Source of the DNA: Vagococcus entomophilus
Lineage (GTDB): Bacteria; Bacillota; Bacilli; Lactobacillales; Vagococcaceae
Assembly (NCBI RefSeq): GCF_003987595.1
Contig: NZ_NGJZ01000005.1
Span: 42,962 to 106,961, forward strand
Reading direction: 5' to 3'
DNA: 64,000 nt
Below the pieces are notes generated by a model. The model made no database searches. It had not been told where the DNA came from and saw only the letters and a program-made list of their open reading frames with translations. Both the position numbers and the translations under genes were made by a program. Positions 8,937 through 19,543 of this stretch are shown here, in pieces. Numbering within the stretch: the first letter of the stretch is position 1; every line of letters starts with the position of its first letter.

Positions 8937-8987
8937 TTAATTATAAATGAAAATAACACGAACAAATCTAAGAGGGAGTTTTGCGTT

Positions 8988-9695
8988 TTGAAGAAAAAGG
9001 AACTTATCTACCAAGGAAAAGCGAAAAATCTTTATGCTACGGATAGGAAAAATGTACTTCTTGCTGAATATTTAGATCAAGCTACAGCCTTAAATGGAAA
9101 AAGAAAAGATCAGATTGTCGGGAAAGGAACCCTAAATAATCAAATTACTTGTCTTATTTTCGACTATTTAGCCGAGCAAGGAATAAAAACTCATTTGATT
9201 TCTAACTATTCACAAACAGAGCAATTACTCCATAAAGTCGAGATTATTCCCTTAGAAGTAGTCCTTAGAAACGTCGCTGCAGGAAGCTTTTCTAAAAAAT
9301 TTGGTTTAGCTGAGGGTGTGGTACTTCAGGCGCCTATTATTGAATTTTATTACAAAAATGATTCACTAGATGATCCGTTTATGAATGAAGCTCATATCTA
9401 CGAGTTTCAGCTAGCGACAAAGAGTCAAATTGAGTATATCAAAAGTCAAACTTACGAAATTAATCAAAAGTTGCAACAGTTGTTTGAAGCTAAAGGGATA
9501 CAGCTTATTGATTTTAAATTAGAATTCGGTCTGTTAGCTGATGGAAGTCTAGTGTTAGCTGATGAAATTTCTCCTGACACTTGCCGCTTATGGGACACAC
9601 AAACAAAGGAAAAACTAGATAAAGATAACTATCGAAAGCAATTAGGTGATTTAGTTCCTATATACCAAGAAGTTTTGAGTCGTTTGAAGAAATAA
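8988..9695 (+). CDS. purC: SAICAR synthase
   Basis: The 235-residue cytoplasmic enzyme joins CAIR and aspartate using ATP. Typical motifs are KKELIYQGKAKNLY at the N-terminus, PLEVVLRNVAAGSF, LIDFKLEFG and VLADEISPDTCRLWD. It starts at a TTG, nine bases after GAGGGAG; there is no better in-frame ATG. It is the first gene of the eleven-gene purCSQLFMNHD-GntR run. A PurBox-like pair and a promoter lie in the 188-bp leader. Confidence 0.95.
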   Translation: MKKKELIYQGKAKNLYATDRKNVLLAEYLDQATALNGKRKDQIVGKGTLNNQITCLIFDYLAEQGIKTHLISNYSQTEQLLHKVEIIPLEVVLRNVAAGSFSKKFGLAEGVVLQAPIIEFYYKNDSLDDPFMNEAHIYEFQLATKSQIEYIKSQTYEINQKLQQLFEAKGIQLIDFKLEFGLLADGSLVLADEISPDTCRLWDTQTKEKLDKDNYRKQLGDLVPIYQEVLSRLKK

Positions 9696-9717
9696 AAATA
9701 GAAAAGGAGTCAAGGAA

Positions 9718-9966
9718 ATGTATCTAGTAAAAGTGTATGTGATGTATAAGGATTCGATTTTGGATCCTCAAGGTGAAGCGGTTAAAGGCGCTATTCATCG
9801 TCTCGGCTATCTAGCAGTTGAAGAAGTACGGATTGGCAAGTATTTTGAAATGAAACTGTCAAAAAGTGATGCGGATATTGAGAAACAGGTCAATGAAATT
9901 TGTGATAAATTGTTAGCAAATGTCAATATGGAAAGCTATCGTTACGAAATTGTGGAGGAAAAATAA
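9718..9966 (+). CDS. purS: FGAM synthase subunit PurS
   Basis: The 82-residue small subunit is needed to bring PurQ and PurL together in the three-part FGAM synthase of Gram-positive bacteria. The sequence has the usual YMVKVYVMYKDSILDPQGEAV-like start and the GKYFEMKL core strand. RBS AAAAGGAG precedes the ATG. purQ begins at the base after its stop codon. The presence of a separate PurS fits the short (smPurL) form of PurL encoded two genes downstream. Confidence 0.94.
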   Translation: MYLVKVYVMYKDSILDPQGEAVKGAIHRLGYLAVEEVRIGKYFEMKLSKSDADIEKQVNEICDKLLANVNMESYRYEIVEEK

Positions 9967-10647
9967 ATGAAATTTGCTGTCATTGTTTTCCCAGGATCTA
10001 ATTGTGATGCAGACTTGCTCTGGGCTTTAAAAAATGTTTTGGGCCAAGAGGCTGAGTACGTTCGCCACGATGCAACGAGTCTAACGGGATATGCAGGAGT
10101 CTTTTTGCCAGGTGGTTTTTCGTATGGAGATTACCTTAGGTGTGGAGCAATTGCACGCTTTTCAAAAATCATGCCGGAGGTCATTCGCTTCGCTAAAGAA
10201 GGCAAACCAGTTTTTGGAACGTGTAATGGTTTTCAAATTTTAATTGAAGCAGGATTACTTCCAGGTGCGCTGATTCGAAATGATTCGTTAAAGTTCATTT
10301 GTAAGTCAGTCAAATTGAGGGTTCAAAATAACCAGACAGTGTTTACTCGTGAATACTTGGAACAAGAAGAAATCTTACTTCCAATTGCGCATGGTGAGGG
10401 GAATTATAAGTGTGATGCACAAACTTTAGTCAAACTAAAAGAGAATCATCAGATTGTATTTACCTATTCTGATGAAAATCCTAACGGTAGTATTGAGCAA
10501 ATTGCAGGCATCACGAATAAACGTGGCAATGTCTTAGGGATGATGCCTCACCCAGAAAGAGCAATGGAGCAATTGCTTGGATCAGATGATGGTTTGCGCT
10601 TGTTTCAATCCGTAATTAATCATACTAGGAAGAAGGCGAAACAATGA
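9967..10647 (+). CDS. purQ: FGAM synthase glutaminase subunit PurQ
   Basis: The 226-residue class I glutamine amidotransferase supplies ammonia to PurL. Evidence: [17 protein letters not shown], the nucleophile loop [10 protein letters not shown] (Cys) and the C-terminal [14 protein letters not shown] (His and Glu of the triad). It overlaps purL by 4 bp (ATGA), indicating coupled translation and equal output of the two subunits. Confidence 0.95.
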   Translation: MKFAVIVFPGSNCDADLLWALKNVLGQEAEYVRHDATSLTGYAGVFLPGGFSYGDYLRCGAIARFSKIMPEVIRFAKEGKPVFGTCNGFQILIEAGLLPGALIRNDSLKFICKSVKLRVQNNQTVFTREYLEQEEILLPIAHGEGNYKCDAQTLVKLKENHQIVFTYSDENPNGSIEQIAGITNKRGNVLGMMPHPERAMEQLLGSDDGLRLFQSVINHTRKKAKQ

Positions 10648-12869
10648 CTCAAGTCGAACCTACACCACAAGAAATCAAGGAAAAACAATTATATAAACAA
10701 TGGGGATTAAGCACATTAGAATACCAACTGATTCAAAAAATAATAGAGCGCTTGCCTAACTATACGGAAACAGGTTTGTTTTCTGTTATGTGGAGTGAGC
10801 ATTGCTCCTATAAAAATTCAAAGCCAATACTGAAAAAGTTCCCAACAAATGGACCACAAGTTTTGCAAGGGCCAGGCGAAGGAGCGGGGATTGTAGACAT
10901 AGGAGATGATTTGGCGGTTGTTTTTAAAGCTGAAAGTCACAATCATCCTTCTGCAGTTGAACCGTATGAAGGTGCGGCAACAGGTGTTGGTGGGATTATT
11001 CGAGACATATTTAGTATGGGTGCGCGTCCCATTGCCTTATTAGATTCTTTGCGCTTTGGCGAATTAACCACTGCTAGAACTAAGTACTTACTCGAAGAGA
11101 TTGTGGCAGGGATTAGTGGTTATGGCAATTGTATTGGCATCCCAACTGTAGGAGGAGAAGTTGCTTTTGATGCTTGTTATGAAGGAAATCCACTTGTGAA
11201 TGCGATGTGTGTGGGCTTAATCGAACACAAAAATATTCAAAAGGGACAAGCTAAAGGTGTGGGAAATCATATTATGTATGTTGGAGCAAAAACGGGACGT
11301 GATGGAATCCACGGGGCAACATTCGCTTCAGAGGAATTTGATACGGAGGAAGAGCAAAAGCGCTCAGCGGTGCAGGTCGGGGATCCCTTTATGGAAAAAT
11401 TATTACTCGAGGCTTGTTTGGAATTGATTGAAAAATATTCAGATGTGCTAGTGGGAATACAGGATATGGGCGCAGCAGGACTGGTGTCTTCTAGCGCTGA
11501 GATGGCATCAAAAGCCGGAAGCGGGTTGATTTTAAATTTGGATCACGTTCCTCAACGAGAGACAAATATGACACCTTATGAGATGATGCTATCTGAATCG
11601 CAAGAAAGAATGTTGATTTGTGTGAAACGAGGTTGTGAAGAGCGGGTCATTTCATTGTTCAAAAAGTATGAACTCGATGCAGTAACAATCGGAGAAGTAA
11701 CAGATGATGGGCTGTATAGGTTGTATCACCAACAAAAAGAAGTTGCGAAGTTACCCGTAGATGCACTTGCGGAAGAGGCTCCCGTTTATTACAAAGAAAG
11801 TAAAGAACCAAAAAGAATCAAAGAATTTGCAGCGATGCCTCCATTTTATCCACAAATAACAGAGGCTACGACTATATTTTGTCAGTTGTTAGAACAACCT
11901 ACCATCGCCTCGAAACGCTCAATATTTGAAACATATGATAGTCAAGTTTTGACGAATACTGTTGTTGGACCGGGAAGTGATGCTGCTGTGATTAGAATCA
12001 AAGACACTGAAAAATCTTTAGCAATAACCACAGATTGTAACGGTCGCTACTTATATTTGAATCCTAAAATTGGTGGTGGAATAGCTGTTTGTGAAGCGGC
12101 AAGAAATATCGTGGCAAGCGGAGGACAGCCACTTGCGATTACGGATTGTTTGAATTTTGGATCGCCGGACAAACCAGAAGGATTTTGGGAATTATCTGAG
12201 GCTGCAACGGGAATTGCTCAAGCATGTGAACTGCTGGAAACCCCAGTTATTTCTGGAAACGTTTCGCTTTACAATGAAACAAATGGGCAAGCTATTTATC
12301 CAACTCCGGTAATCGGAATGGTTGGACTCATCGAAAAGACAAGCGACATTACCACACAAGAGTTTAAACATACAGGAGATTATCTCTATCTTTTAGGCGA
12401 AACGTATGCTGATTTTAGTGGTTCAGAGCTTCAAAAACTTTTACAAGGCACTATCTCTGGAACGCTAGAGCACGTAGATTTCAGCATAGAAAAGAAAAAT
12501 CAAGAGTTGTGTTTACAAGCGATTCAATCAGGACTTGTTCAAAGCTGTCATGATTTATCAGAAGGAGGGTTAGCAATTGCGCTTGCTGAAGCAGCATTTC
12601 CTAATGAATATGGTGTCGAGATAACAGTTGATTTTCCTTGTAGTTACCTTTTTTCTGAAACTCAGTCACGCTTTTTATTTTCAATCGCTCCTGATAAAAA
12701 AGCAGCATTTGAAAGAGTCCTTGAAAATAAAGCGGTTTTCTTAGGAAAAGTGACCGATAATCAAATCTTGCATATGCAGGCTACAGATGGAGAAATCTGT
12801 GCCGAAACAGGAACGTGCAAGAAATTATGGGAGGAAGCTATCACATGTCTTATGAAGTCAAAAGCCTAA
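10644..12869 (+). CDS. purL: FGAM synthase large subunit PurL (small form)
   Basis: The 741-residue ATP-dependent enzyme converts FGAR to FGAM with ammonia from PurQ. It contains [42 protein letters not shown] and [17 protein letters not shown] in the first half, and [20 protein letters not shown] and [16 protein letters not shown] in the second. This is the duplicated PurM-like architecture. The length is right for the PurS/PurQ-dependent type. Its final 25 bp overlap the start of purF. Confidence 0.96.
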   Translation: MTQVEPTPQEIKEKQLYKQWGLSTLEYQLIQKIIERLPNYTETGLFSVMWSEHCSYKNSKPILKKFPTNGPQVLQGPGEGAGIVDIGDDLAVVFKAESHNHPSAVEPYEGAATGVGGIIRDIFSMGARPIALLDSLRFGELTTARTKYLLEEIVAGISGYGNCIGIPTVGGEVAFDACYEGNPLVNAMCVGLIEHKNIQKGQAKGVGNHIMYVGAKTGRDGIHGATFASEEFDTEEEQKRSAVQVGDPFMEKLLLEACLELIEKYSDVLVGIQDMGAAGLVSSSAEMASKAGSGLILNLDHVPQRETNMTPYEMMLSESQERMLICVKRGCEERVISLFKKYELDAVTIGEVTDDGLYRLYHQQKEVAKLPVDALAEEAPVYYKESKEPKRIKEFAAMPPFYPQITEATTIFCQLLEQPTIASKRSIFETYDSQVLTNTVVGPGSDAAVIRIKDTEKSLAITTDCNGRYLYLNPKIGGGIAVCEAARNIVASGGQPLAITDCLNFGSPDKPEGFWELSEAATGIAQACELLETPVISGNVSLYNETNGQAIYPTPVIGMVGLIEKTSDITTQEFKHTGDYLYLLGETYADFSGSELQKLLQGTISGTLEHVDFSIEKKNQELCLQAIQSGLVQSCHDLSEGGLAIALAEAAFPNEYGVEITVDFPCSYLFSETQSRFLFSIAPDKKAAFERVLENKAVFLGKVTDNQILHMQATDGEICAETGTCKKLWEEAITCLMKSKA

Positions 12870-14326
12870 ATGAAGAATGTGGCGTATTTGGGGTATATGG
12901 TCATAAAGAGGCGGCACAAGTAACTTATTATGGGTTACACAGCTTGCAACATAGAGGCCAAGAAGGGGCTGGAATTGTATCATGTCATCAAGGAAAACTA
13001 CTAGGACATCGAGATTTGGGCTTGCTTTCAGAAGTATTTAAAGAGGAAAAAAAGCTACAAAGATTGCAAGGGAGCGCTGCTATTGGTCACGTGAGGTATG
13101 CAACTGCAGGAAATGGCAGTGTCGATAATATTCAGCCTTTTCTATTTAAATTTTATGATACAGAAGTTGCGCTAGCCCATAATGGCAATTTGACGAATGC
13201 CAAAACTTTGAGGGGGGAATTAGAAAAATCCGGGGCTATTTTCCATTCAAATTCAGACACAGAAATTTTGATGCATTTAATCCGAAAAAGTCAGAAAGAA
13301 GATGTTGTTGATAAAGTCAAAGAAAGCTTACAACAAATTGAGGGTGGCTTTGCTTATTTGCTTTTAGATAAAAATCAGATGATTGCAGCCCTTGACCCGT
13401 ATGCTTTTCGGCCACTATCGATTGGACAAATGAAGAATGGTGCGACTGTGATTGCCAGCGAAACTTGTGCATTGGATGTCGTTGGGGCAACGTTTATAAG
13501 AGATGTTAAACCAGGTGAGTTAGTCATTGTAAATGATGAAGGATATCATATTGAAAAGTATACGGAACAAACTACTCCGGCTATCTGTGCAATGGAATAT
13601 ATTTACTTCGCCCGTCCCGATTCTAATATTGCAGGGGTCAATGTCCATCGAGCACGAAAAACAATGGGAAAAAAATTAGCATTGGAATGTCCTGTTGAGG
13701 CAGATATGGTAGTTGGAGTCCCGAACTCTTCGTTGTCAGCAGCAAGTGGTTACGCAGAGCAAAGTGGAATTCCTTACGAGATGGGGCTGGTAAAAAATCA
13801 GTATATTGCTAGAACCTTTATCCAGCCCACTCAAGAGTTAAGAGAACAGGGCGTACGCATGAAACTCTCCGCCGTACGCGGCGTTGTCGAGGGCAAAAAA
13901 GTAATTATGGTGGATGATTCTATCGTCCGTGGAACGACGAGCAAGCGGATTGTCCGCTTATTAAGAGAAGCAGGGGCAAAAGAAGTCCATGTTCGTATTT
14001 CCTCGCCTCCACTAAAATACCCTTGTTTTTACGGAATTGATATTCAAACTAGAGAAGAACTGATTGCATCTCGGCAGACAGTTTCACAGATGTGTGAGAC
14101 GATTGAGGCGGACTCTTTAGGTTTTTTAAGCGAGGATGGACTAATTGAAGCGATTGGCTTGAAGTTTGATGCCCCTTATACAGGCTTATGCATGGCTTAC
14201 TTTAATGGGGACTATCCGACACCATTATTTGACTACGAAAAAGAGTATGTTGCTTCTTTGAAAGCCTATCCTGATGTAATAAACACTAACGGATTAATAG
14301 CAACTTATAAAGGAGAGCGAAGCTAA
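12845..14326 (+). CDS. purF: Amidophosphoribosyltransferase
   Basis: The 493-residue enzyme makes phosphoribosylamine from PRPP and glutamine, the committed step. The start is the ATG at 12845, ten bases after GGGAGG. An 11-residue propeptide precedes Cys12 (NEEC/GVFG), the N-terminal nucleophile exposed by self-cleavage. The PRPP loop is [14 protein letters not shown]. Cysteines that could hold a Bacillus-type 4Fe-4S cluster are present in [11 protein letters not shown] and YPCFYG, but the C-terminal pair reads CMAY rather than CxxC, so the cluster may be absent. It overlaps purM by one base. Confidence 0.94.
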   Translation: MSYEVKSLNEECGVFGVYGHKEAAQVTYYGLHSLQHRGQEGAGIVSCHQGKLLGHRDLGLLSEVFKEEKKLQRLQGSAAIGHVRYATAGNGSVDNIQPFLFKFYDTEVALAHNGNLTNAKTLRGELEKSGAIFHSNSDTEILMHLIRKSQKEDVVDKVKESLQQIEGGFAYLLLDKNQMIAALDPYAFRPLSIGQMKNGATVIASETCALDVVGATFIRDVKPGELVIVNDEGYHIEKYTEQTTPAICAMEYIYFARPDSNIAGVNVHRARKTMGKKLALECPVEADMVVGVPNSSLSAASGYAEQSGIPYEMGLVKNQYIARTFIQPTQELREQGVRMKLSAVRGVVEGKKVIMVDDSIVRGTTSKRIVRLLREAGAKEVHVRISSPPLKYPCFYGIDIQTREELIASRQTVSQMCETIEADSLGFLSEDGLIEAIGLKFDAPYTGLCMAYFNGDYPTPLFDYEKEYVASLKAYPDVINTNGLIATYKGERS

Positions 14327-15375
14327 TGGAAAATGCGTATACCAAAGCTGGGGTTGATGTAAAGGCTGGATACGAGGTTGTATCACGGATTAAAAAGCAT
14401 GTACAAAAAACTCAACGATTGGGAACGATGGGCACACTTGGTGGCTTTGGTGGATGTTTTGACTTGAGCCAGCTTCATCTAAAAGAACCGGTGTTGGTTT
14501 CGGGGACAGATGGTGTGGGAACCAAGTTATTACTTGCCATGAAAGCCAAAAAGCACGATACAATTGGGATTGATTGTGTGGCAATGTGTGTCAATGATAT
14601 CGTCGCTCAAGGAGCACTTCCGTTGTATTTTTTGGATTATATTGCTACGGGGAAAAATGATCCCGTATTGCTTGAACAAGTAGTTGCTGGAGTTGCCAAG
14701 GGATGTATGGCCTCTGATGCCGCGTTAATCGGAGGAGAAACAGCAGAAATGCCTGGTCTATATCAAGGAAACGAATATGATCTGGCAGGTTTTGCAGTAG
14801 GGGCTGCTGAAAAAAAAGACTTAGTGACGGGAGAAACAATCGCAAGTGGGGATTGTTTAATTGGTTTACCGTCCAGTGGTATCCATTCAAATGGGTATTC
14901 ACTAGTCCGAAAGATCTTTTTTGAGGAGCAAGGTTTTTCAGGAGCGGAAACATTCGAGAAACTTGCAAACAAACCGCTAATGGAAGAACTCTTAACTCCA
15001 ACTAAAATTTATGTTTCCGCTTTGAAACCTTTACTAGAGAAACACTTAATTAAAGGAATGGCACACATAACGGGTGGTGGATTTGTTGAGAATATTCCAC
15101 GGATGTTACCTGAAGGTCTGATAACAGAGCTAGTCCCTAATAGTTGGCCAATTTTACCTATTTTTGAGTTGCTTCAAACGTATGGACATCTTGAAGCAAA
15201 AGAGATGTATGAAATTTTTAATATGGGAATCGGTATGGTGTTAGCTGTAGCACCAGATCATGTACAACTTGTGCAAGAGATACTGGAATGTTGTCATGAA
15301 GAGAGCTACCTTATCGGAAAGGTACGAGCTGGCGAAGGAGATCGGGTGAATTGGAAAATGAAAGAGCATGCATAA
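14326..15375 (+). CDS. purM: AIR synthase
   Basis: The 349-residue enzyme closes the imidazole ring (FGAM to AIR) using ATP. Motifs are [15 protein letters not shown] at the N-terminus, the glycine-rich [41 protein letters not shown] and [15 protein letters not shown]. The start codon shares its A with the purF stop. The purN start lies 25 bp upstream of the stop. Confidence 0.96.
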   Translation: MENAYTKAGVDVKAGYEVVSRIKKHVQKTQRLGTMGTLGGFGGCFDLSQLHLKEPVLVSGTDGVGTKLLLAMKAKKHDTIGIDCVAMCVNDIVAQGALPLYFLDYIATGKNDPVLLEQVVAGVAKGCMASDAALIGGETAEMPGLYQGNEYDLAGFAVGAAEKKDLVTGETIASGDCLIGLPSSGIHSNGYSLVRKIFFEEQGFSGAETFEKLANKPLMEELLTPTKIYVSALKPLLEKHLIKGMAHITGGGFVENIPRMLPEGLITELVPNSWPILPIFELLQTYGHLEAKEMYEIFNMGIGMVLAVAPDHVQLVQEILECCHEESYLIGKVRAGEGDRVNWKMKEHA

Positions 15376-15959
15376 AGGTGGCCGTCTTTGCGTCAGGCAA
15401 TGGCGGAAATTTTGAACAACTAGTCCTAAAAGTACATCATAATCCCCAAGTTGCTGCGAAAATTTGTTTTGTCCTTACAGATCAAGCCGATGCTTTTGTA
15501 CTTGAGAGGGCCAAAAGACAGGGGATAACGGGCATCTTTTGTGAACCAAAAGCTTTTCAAAGCAAAGCACTGTATGAAGCAGAGATTTTATCCTATTTAA
15601 AAAAATACGGAGTAGAATTAATTTTACTAGCAGGCTATATGAGAATCATTGGACCTACTCTCTTACAAGAGTATCAAGGGAAAATTTTAAACATTCATCC
15701 TTCACTACTGCCACAGTTTCCCGGTAAACAGGGGGTTAAGGATGCTTTTGAAGCTGGTGTTTGTCAAACCGGTGTTACCGTTCATTTAGTGGACGAAGGA
15801 GTGGATACAGGTCCTATTTTAGCGCAGGAATCTGTTTCGATTGTACCAGGTGAATCCATTGAGAAACTGGAACAAAAGATTCATCAAGTAGAGCATGAGC
15901 TTTACCCTAAAACTGTGCTAGAATTAATAACAAAAATGAAAGGAAACAATCCAAAATGA
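15351..15959 (+). CDS. purN: GAR transformylase
   Basis: The 202-residue enzyme transfers a formyl group from 10-formyl-THF to GAR. It shows [16 protein letters not shown], the catalytic [24 protein letters not shown] (Asn and His) and [13 protein letters not shown] (Asp). The TTG at 15351 has AAGGAG ten bases upstream within purM; a GTG at 15378 is an alternative giving a shorter N-terminus. The 3' end overlaps purH by 4 bp (ATGA). Confidence 0.92.
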   Translation: MENERACIKVAVFASGNGGNFEQLVLKVHHNPQVAAKICFVLTDQADAFVLERAKRQGITGIFCEPKAFQSKALYEAEILSYLKKYGVELILLAGYMRIIGPTLLQEYQGKILNIHPSLLPQFPGKQGVKDAFEAGVCQTGVTVHLVDEGVDTGPILAQESVSIVPGESIEKLEQKIHQVEHELYPKTVLELITKMKGNNPK

Positions 15960-17497
15960 CAAAGAGAAAAGCATTGATTAGTGTTTCAGATAAAACGGGA
16001 TTAATCGAATTTGCCAAGACTTTATGCGAGTTAGATATTGAAATTGTTTCAACAGGAGGCACTAAGCAGTATTTAGAAGAATCGGGAATTAAAACGACTG
16101 CGGTTGAGTCTATTACAGGTTTTTCTGAAATGATGGACGGCAGAGTTAAAACGCTGCATCCAGCTATCCACGGTGCGTTATTAGCTAGAAGAGACAAGGC
16201 AGCGCATCTCAACGATTTGCAAGCGCATAATATTCAATTGATTGATTTTGTCTGTGTCAATCTTTACCCCTTTAAGCAGACAATTTTAAAAGAAGGAGTT
16301 GGCTTAGAAGAGGCCATTGAAAATATTGATATTGGTGGACCTAGTATGTTGCGTAGCGCAGCTAAAAATTATGCTTCTGTTACAGTAATTGTCGATCCCA
16401 ATGATTATCCTATTGTAGCGAAAGAGCTTTTAGAGAATCAGCAAACCACACTCGAAACTCGAGCAAAACTTGGGGCAAAAGTTTTTCGCCATACAGCAGC
16501 ATATGATGCGGTTATTGCGAATTACTTAACTCATAACGTAGCAGAAAAAAATCCAGAGCTGCTAGTACTTCCGTATGAACGTAAACAGGTGTTAAGATAC
16601 GGAGAAAATAGCCATCAACAAGCAACTTTTTATAAAAATGTGTTACCAGATAGTTACTCAATTGCTTGCTGTAAACAGTTACATGGAAAGGAATTATCTT
16701 ACAATAATATCCGTGACGCGGACGCAGCAATTCGCATTGTCAGAGAATTTGTAGAGCCAACAGTTGTGGCACTTAAACATATGAATCCTTGTGGAATTGG
16801 AACAGGAGCAACCATTTTCGAGGCCTATATACAGGCGTATACCGCCGATCCAGTTTCCATTTTTGGTGGAATTGTTGTGTGCAATCGGACCGTTGACTTG
16901 CCAACTGCAAAAAAAATGCACGCGTTGTTTTTGGAGATTATTATCGCACCAGATTACACAGCTGAAGCATTGGCTTGTTTAGAGCAGAAAAAAAATGTTC
17001 GGATACTCAAGTTAGATTTTTCCCAGGACAAACAAGCAATCGAAACGGAAAAAACAGGGGTTCTAGGTGGCATGTTGGTGCAAGAACAAGACAGCTTGGT
17101 GGAAGAGGTAGATCAGTGGGTCTGCGTAACCAAAAGGAAGCCGACTAAAGAAGAACAACAAGCACTTGTATTTGCCTATAAAGCAGTAAAATATGTTAAA
17201 AGCAATGCTATTGTTGTCACAAATGCTACGCAAACACTGGGGATAGGGGCAGGTCAAATGAACCGAGTTGGATCAGTCAAAATTGCACTCGAGCAAGCAA
17301 AAGATAACTTGATAGGGGCGGTCCTTGCAAGTGATGCTTTTTTTCCGATGAGTGATAGTGTGGAGTATGCAGCTTTAAAAGGAATTCGAGCGATTATTCA
17401 ACCAGGTGGCAGTATTCGTGATCAAGAATCAATTGAGATGGCAGATAAATATGGTGTCACAATGCTATTTACTAATGTACGACATTTTAGACACTAA
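15956..17497 (+). CDS. purH: Bifunctional AICAR transformylase / IMP cyclohydrolase
   Basis: The 513-residue protein carries out the last two steps to IMP. The N-terminal MGS-like IMP cyclohydrolase domain ([41 protein letters not shown]) is followed by the transformylase domain. That domain contains [22 protein letters not shown] and the C-terminal [17 protein letters not shown]. Length is standard. Start overlap with purN supports coupled translation. Confidence 0.96.
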   Translation: MTKRKALISVSDKTGLIEFAKTLCELDIEIVSTGGTKQYLEESGIKTTAVESITGFSEMMDGRVKTLHPAIHGALLARRDKAAHLNDLQAHNIQLIDFVCVNLYPFKQTILKEGVGLEEAIENIDIGGPSMLRSAAKNYASVTVIVDPNDYPIVAKELLENQQTTLETRAKLGAKVFRHTAAYDAVIANYLTHNVAEKNPELLVLPYERKQVLRYGENSHQQATFYKNVLPDSYSIACCKQLHGKELSYNNIRDADAAIRIVREFVEPTVVALKHMNPCGIGTGATIFEAYIQAYTADPVSIFGGIVVCNRTVDLPTAKKMHALFLEIIIAPDYTAEALACLEQKKNVRILKLDFSQDKQAIETEKTGVLGGMLVQEQDSLVEEVDQWVCVTKRKPTKEEQQALVFAYKAVKYVKSNAIVVTNATQTLGIGAGQMNRVGSVKIALEQAKDNLIGAVLASDAFFPMSDSVEYAALKGIRAIIQPGGSIRDQESIEMADKYGVTMLFTNVRHFRH

Positions 17498-17523
17498 GAA
17501 TTTTTAAGTGAGGAGAAAGTAAA

Positions 17524-18840
17524 ATGAAGATACTAGTCATTGGTAGTGGTGGCAGAGAACATGTTCTTGCAAAGAAATTTTTAGAAAGTCCCCGTGTGGC
17601 AAAAGTATATTGTGCGCCGGGAAATCCTGGTATGGTAAGAGACGGAATTCAACTAGTTGATATAAATGAAAGTCAGCAAGAGTTGTTGGTTGAATTTGCG
17701 AAAAAAGAAAAACTTGATTTTACTTTTGTGGGTCCCGAGCTGCCTTTATTTGAAGGAATTGTCGATGTTTTTCAGCAAGCTGGTTTAAAAGTGTATGGGC
17801 CTAACAAGGCAGCGGCAATCATTGAAGGATCGAAAATTTTCAGTAAGTACTTGTTAAAAAAATATGCAATCCCTACAGCAGACTACTGGGCCTTCTCTGA
17901 TTTTGAAGAGGCAGTTTCCTTTATTGGCCAGAAAAATCAGTTTCCTATTGTCATCAAGGCTGATGGTTTAGCAGCAGGCAAAGGGGTTGTTATTGCTGAA
18001 AGCTATGAAGAGGCGTGCTTTGCCTTAAAAGAGATGTTGATCGATGAAAAGTTTGGAAAAAGCGGGATGAAAGTGGTCATAGAGGAATTTTTAGTTGGCG
18101 AAGAATTTTCTTTACTTGCATTTGTTCGAGGCGAAGAAGTATATCCGATGGTGATTGCTCAAGACCATAAACGTGCTTATGAAGGAGACAAGGGACCCAA
18201 TACAGGAGGAATGGGCGCCTACTCGCCTGTACCCCACATCAAAAAACAAGTCATAGAAGAGGCCGTGGAGCACATTGTGAAGCCTACTGCCCGTGCAATG
18301 GTTCGTGAAGGTCGCAGTTTTTCTGGAATTTTATATGCGGGATTAATCTTGACGAGTAATGGACCTAAAGTGATTGAATTTAACGCACGGTTTGGAGACC
18401 CTGAGACGCAGGTGATTTTACCACGGTTAAAAAGCGACTTTGCCACCGTGATCTATGAACTGCTCACAGATCAACAACCCATTATTGAATGGGAGCAAGA
18501 GCGATTTCACATAGGAGTAGTGGTAGCGGCTAAAGGCTATCCTCAGAGATATGAGAAAGATTTTTTAATTCCTGAGTTGGAGTGGCAGCCAGATGAGAAT
18601 GTCTATTATGCAGGGGTTAGTAGTGATACGTTGGGCTTAGTAGCAAATGGCGGCAGATTATTCTTAGTGGAAGTTTCCGGAAAAACATTGAAAGAAGCAC
18701 AAACTCGTGTATATAATAGTCTCACAAAGCTTGATCATAAGTTTATGTTTTACCGAACTGATATCGGGGACAGAGCATTGAGCTACTATAAACATACAGG
18801 TTGTGATAAAGATGGTAAGGAAAAATACAGCGGAAATTAA
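17524..18840 (+). CDS. purD: GAR synthetase
   Basis: The 438-residue ATP-grasp enzyme ligates glycine to phosphoribosylamine. It has MKILVIGSGGREHVLA, the ATP-grasp loop IVIKADGLAAGKGVVIAE, GPNTGGMGAYSP and VIEFNARFGDPETQVILP. The RBS (GTGAGGAG) is 7-8 nt upstream. The C-terminus runs past the usual end with a hydrophilic tail (SYYKHTGCDKDGKEKYSGN), and its last 29 bp overlap a GntR regulator in another frame. The tail may have arisen together with that overlap. Confidence 0.95.
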   Translation: MKILVIGSGGREHVLAKKFLESPRVAKVYCAPGNPGMVRDGIQLVDINESQQELLVEFAKKEKLDFTFVGPELPLFEGIVDVFQQAGLKVYGPNKAAAIIEGSKIFSKYLLKKYAIPTADYWAFSDFEEAVSFIGQKNQFPIVIKADGLAAGKGVVIAESYEEACFALKEMLIDEKFGKSGMKVVIEEFLVGEEFSLLAFVRGEEVYPMVIAQDHKRAYEGDKGPNTGGMGAYSPVPHIKKQVIEEAVEHIVKPTARAMVREGRSFSGILYAGLILTSNGPKVIEFNARFGDPETQVILPRLKSDFATVIYELLTDQQPIIEWEQERFHIGVVVAAKGYPQRYEKDFLIPELEWQPDENVYYAGVSSDTLGLVANGGRLFLVEVSGKTLKEAQTRVYNSLTKLDHKFMFYRTDIGDRALSYYKHTGCDKDGKEKYSGN

Positions 18841-19459
18841 AGCTTATGACTATATTCGAGATAAGATTATTTCTGGTGAATGGCCTCCTATGAAAAAGAT
18901 AGTCGAACAAGAAATTTCTGATACGCTTAAGATTAGTCGCTCTCCTATACGCAGTGCAATCCATCAGCTAGTGGACGAAAAGTATTTGAAAAATGTTCCC
19001 TACAAAGGAGCGCTTGTTGCACAGAGAAAACTGACCAAGAAAGAGTATGTGGACCGGTTACAAGTAGTGGAGCTCCTGATTGGCAATTATATTTTTCAAG
19101 TGGAATCCAAGTATTATGTATTGCCTTATGACTATTTATATGACATCGTTGCTCAATTAGAACAAGAATGGCAGACGACAAGAAACAATGACATGCTGGT
19201 ACGCTTAGAAAAGTTATTTGCCAAATATTTTTTTAAGAGTAATCCGAATCACTATTATTATACGTTAGCGTTACAGCTAGTATCGGAAGTACTAGAGATT
19301 GAGTTCAGAGATAAGTTTGGAGAAATTTTCTTTCATAAGATTTTGATTTCTAGTCTGAGAAGTGTCCTTACTTTTTGTAAAAAGCAAGAATATGCCGAGG
19401 CCAGAAAAGAAGTAAGAATTATGATGAACAATATTATGCTTGAGATTGTAGAGTATTGA
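18812..19459 (+). CDS. GntR-family (FadR/FCD-like) transcriptional regulator
   Basis: The 215-residue protein has an N-terminal winged helix (AYDYIRDKIISGEWPP, EQEISDTLKISRSPIRSAIHQLVDEKYL) typical of GntR factors. A helical C-terminal ligand-binding half follows, resembling the FCD class but lacking obvious metal-binding histidines. I choose the ATG at 18812; a GTG at 18803 has a worse ribosome site. It starts inside purD and is followed by a terminator, so it should be made whenever the pur operon is on. Its target and effector are unknown; feedback on purine genes is only inferred from position. Confidence 0.8.
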   Translation: MVRKNTAEIKAYDYIRDKIISGEWPPMKKIVEQEISDTLKISRSPIRSAIHQLVDEKYLKNVPYKGALVAQRKLTKKEYVDRLQVVELLIGNYIFQVESKYYVLPYDYLYDIVAQLEQEWQTTRNNDMLVRLEKLFAKYFFKSNPNHYYYTLALQLVSEVLEIEFRDKFGEIFFHKILISSLRSVLTFCKKQEYAEARKEVRIMMNNIMLEIVEY

Positions 19460-19460
19460 C

Positions 19461-19490
19461 AAGGAGTAATAATTTATACTCCTTTTTTTG
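19461..19490 (+). terminator. Terminator of the pur operon
   Basis: AAGGAGTA and TACTCCTT pair around an 8-nt loop directly after the GntR stop, followed by TTTTTTGTTTTT. Confidence 0.75.
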
Positions 19491-19543
19491 TTTTTATCAT
19501 GTATAATGAAAGAGAAGTTAGATTAAATTGAAGGAGTCTATTA

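Noticed and set aside
14645..15001. 118-codon reverse frame inside purM
   Set aside because: It lies wholly within a conserved purM coding sequence and has unlike codon use and no ribosome site.
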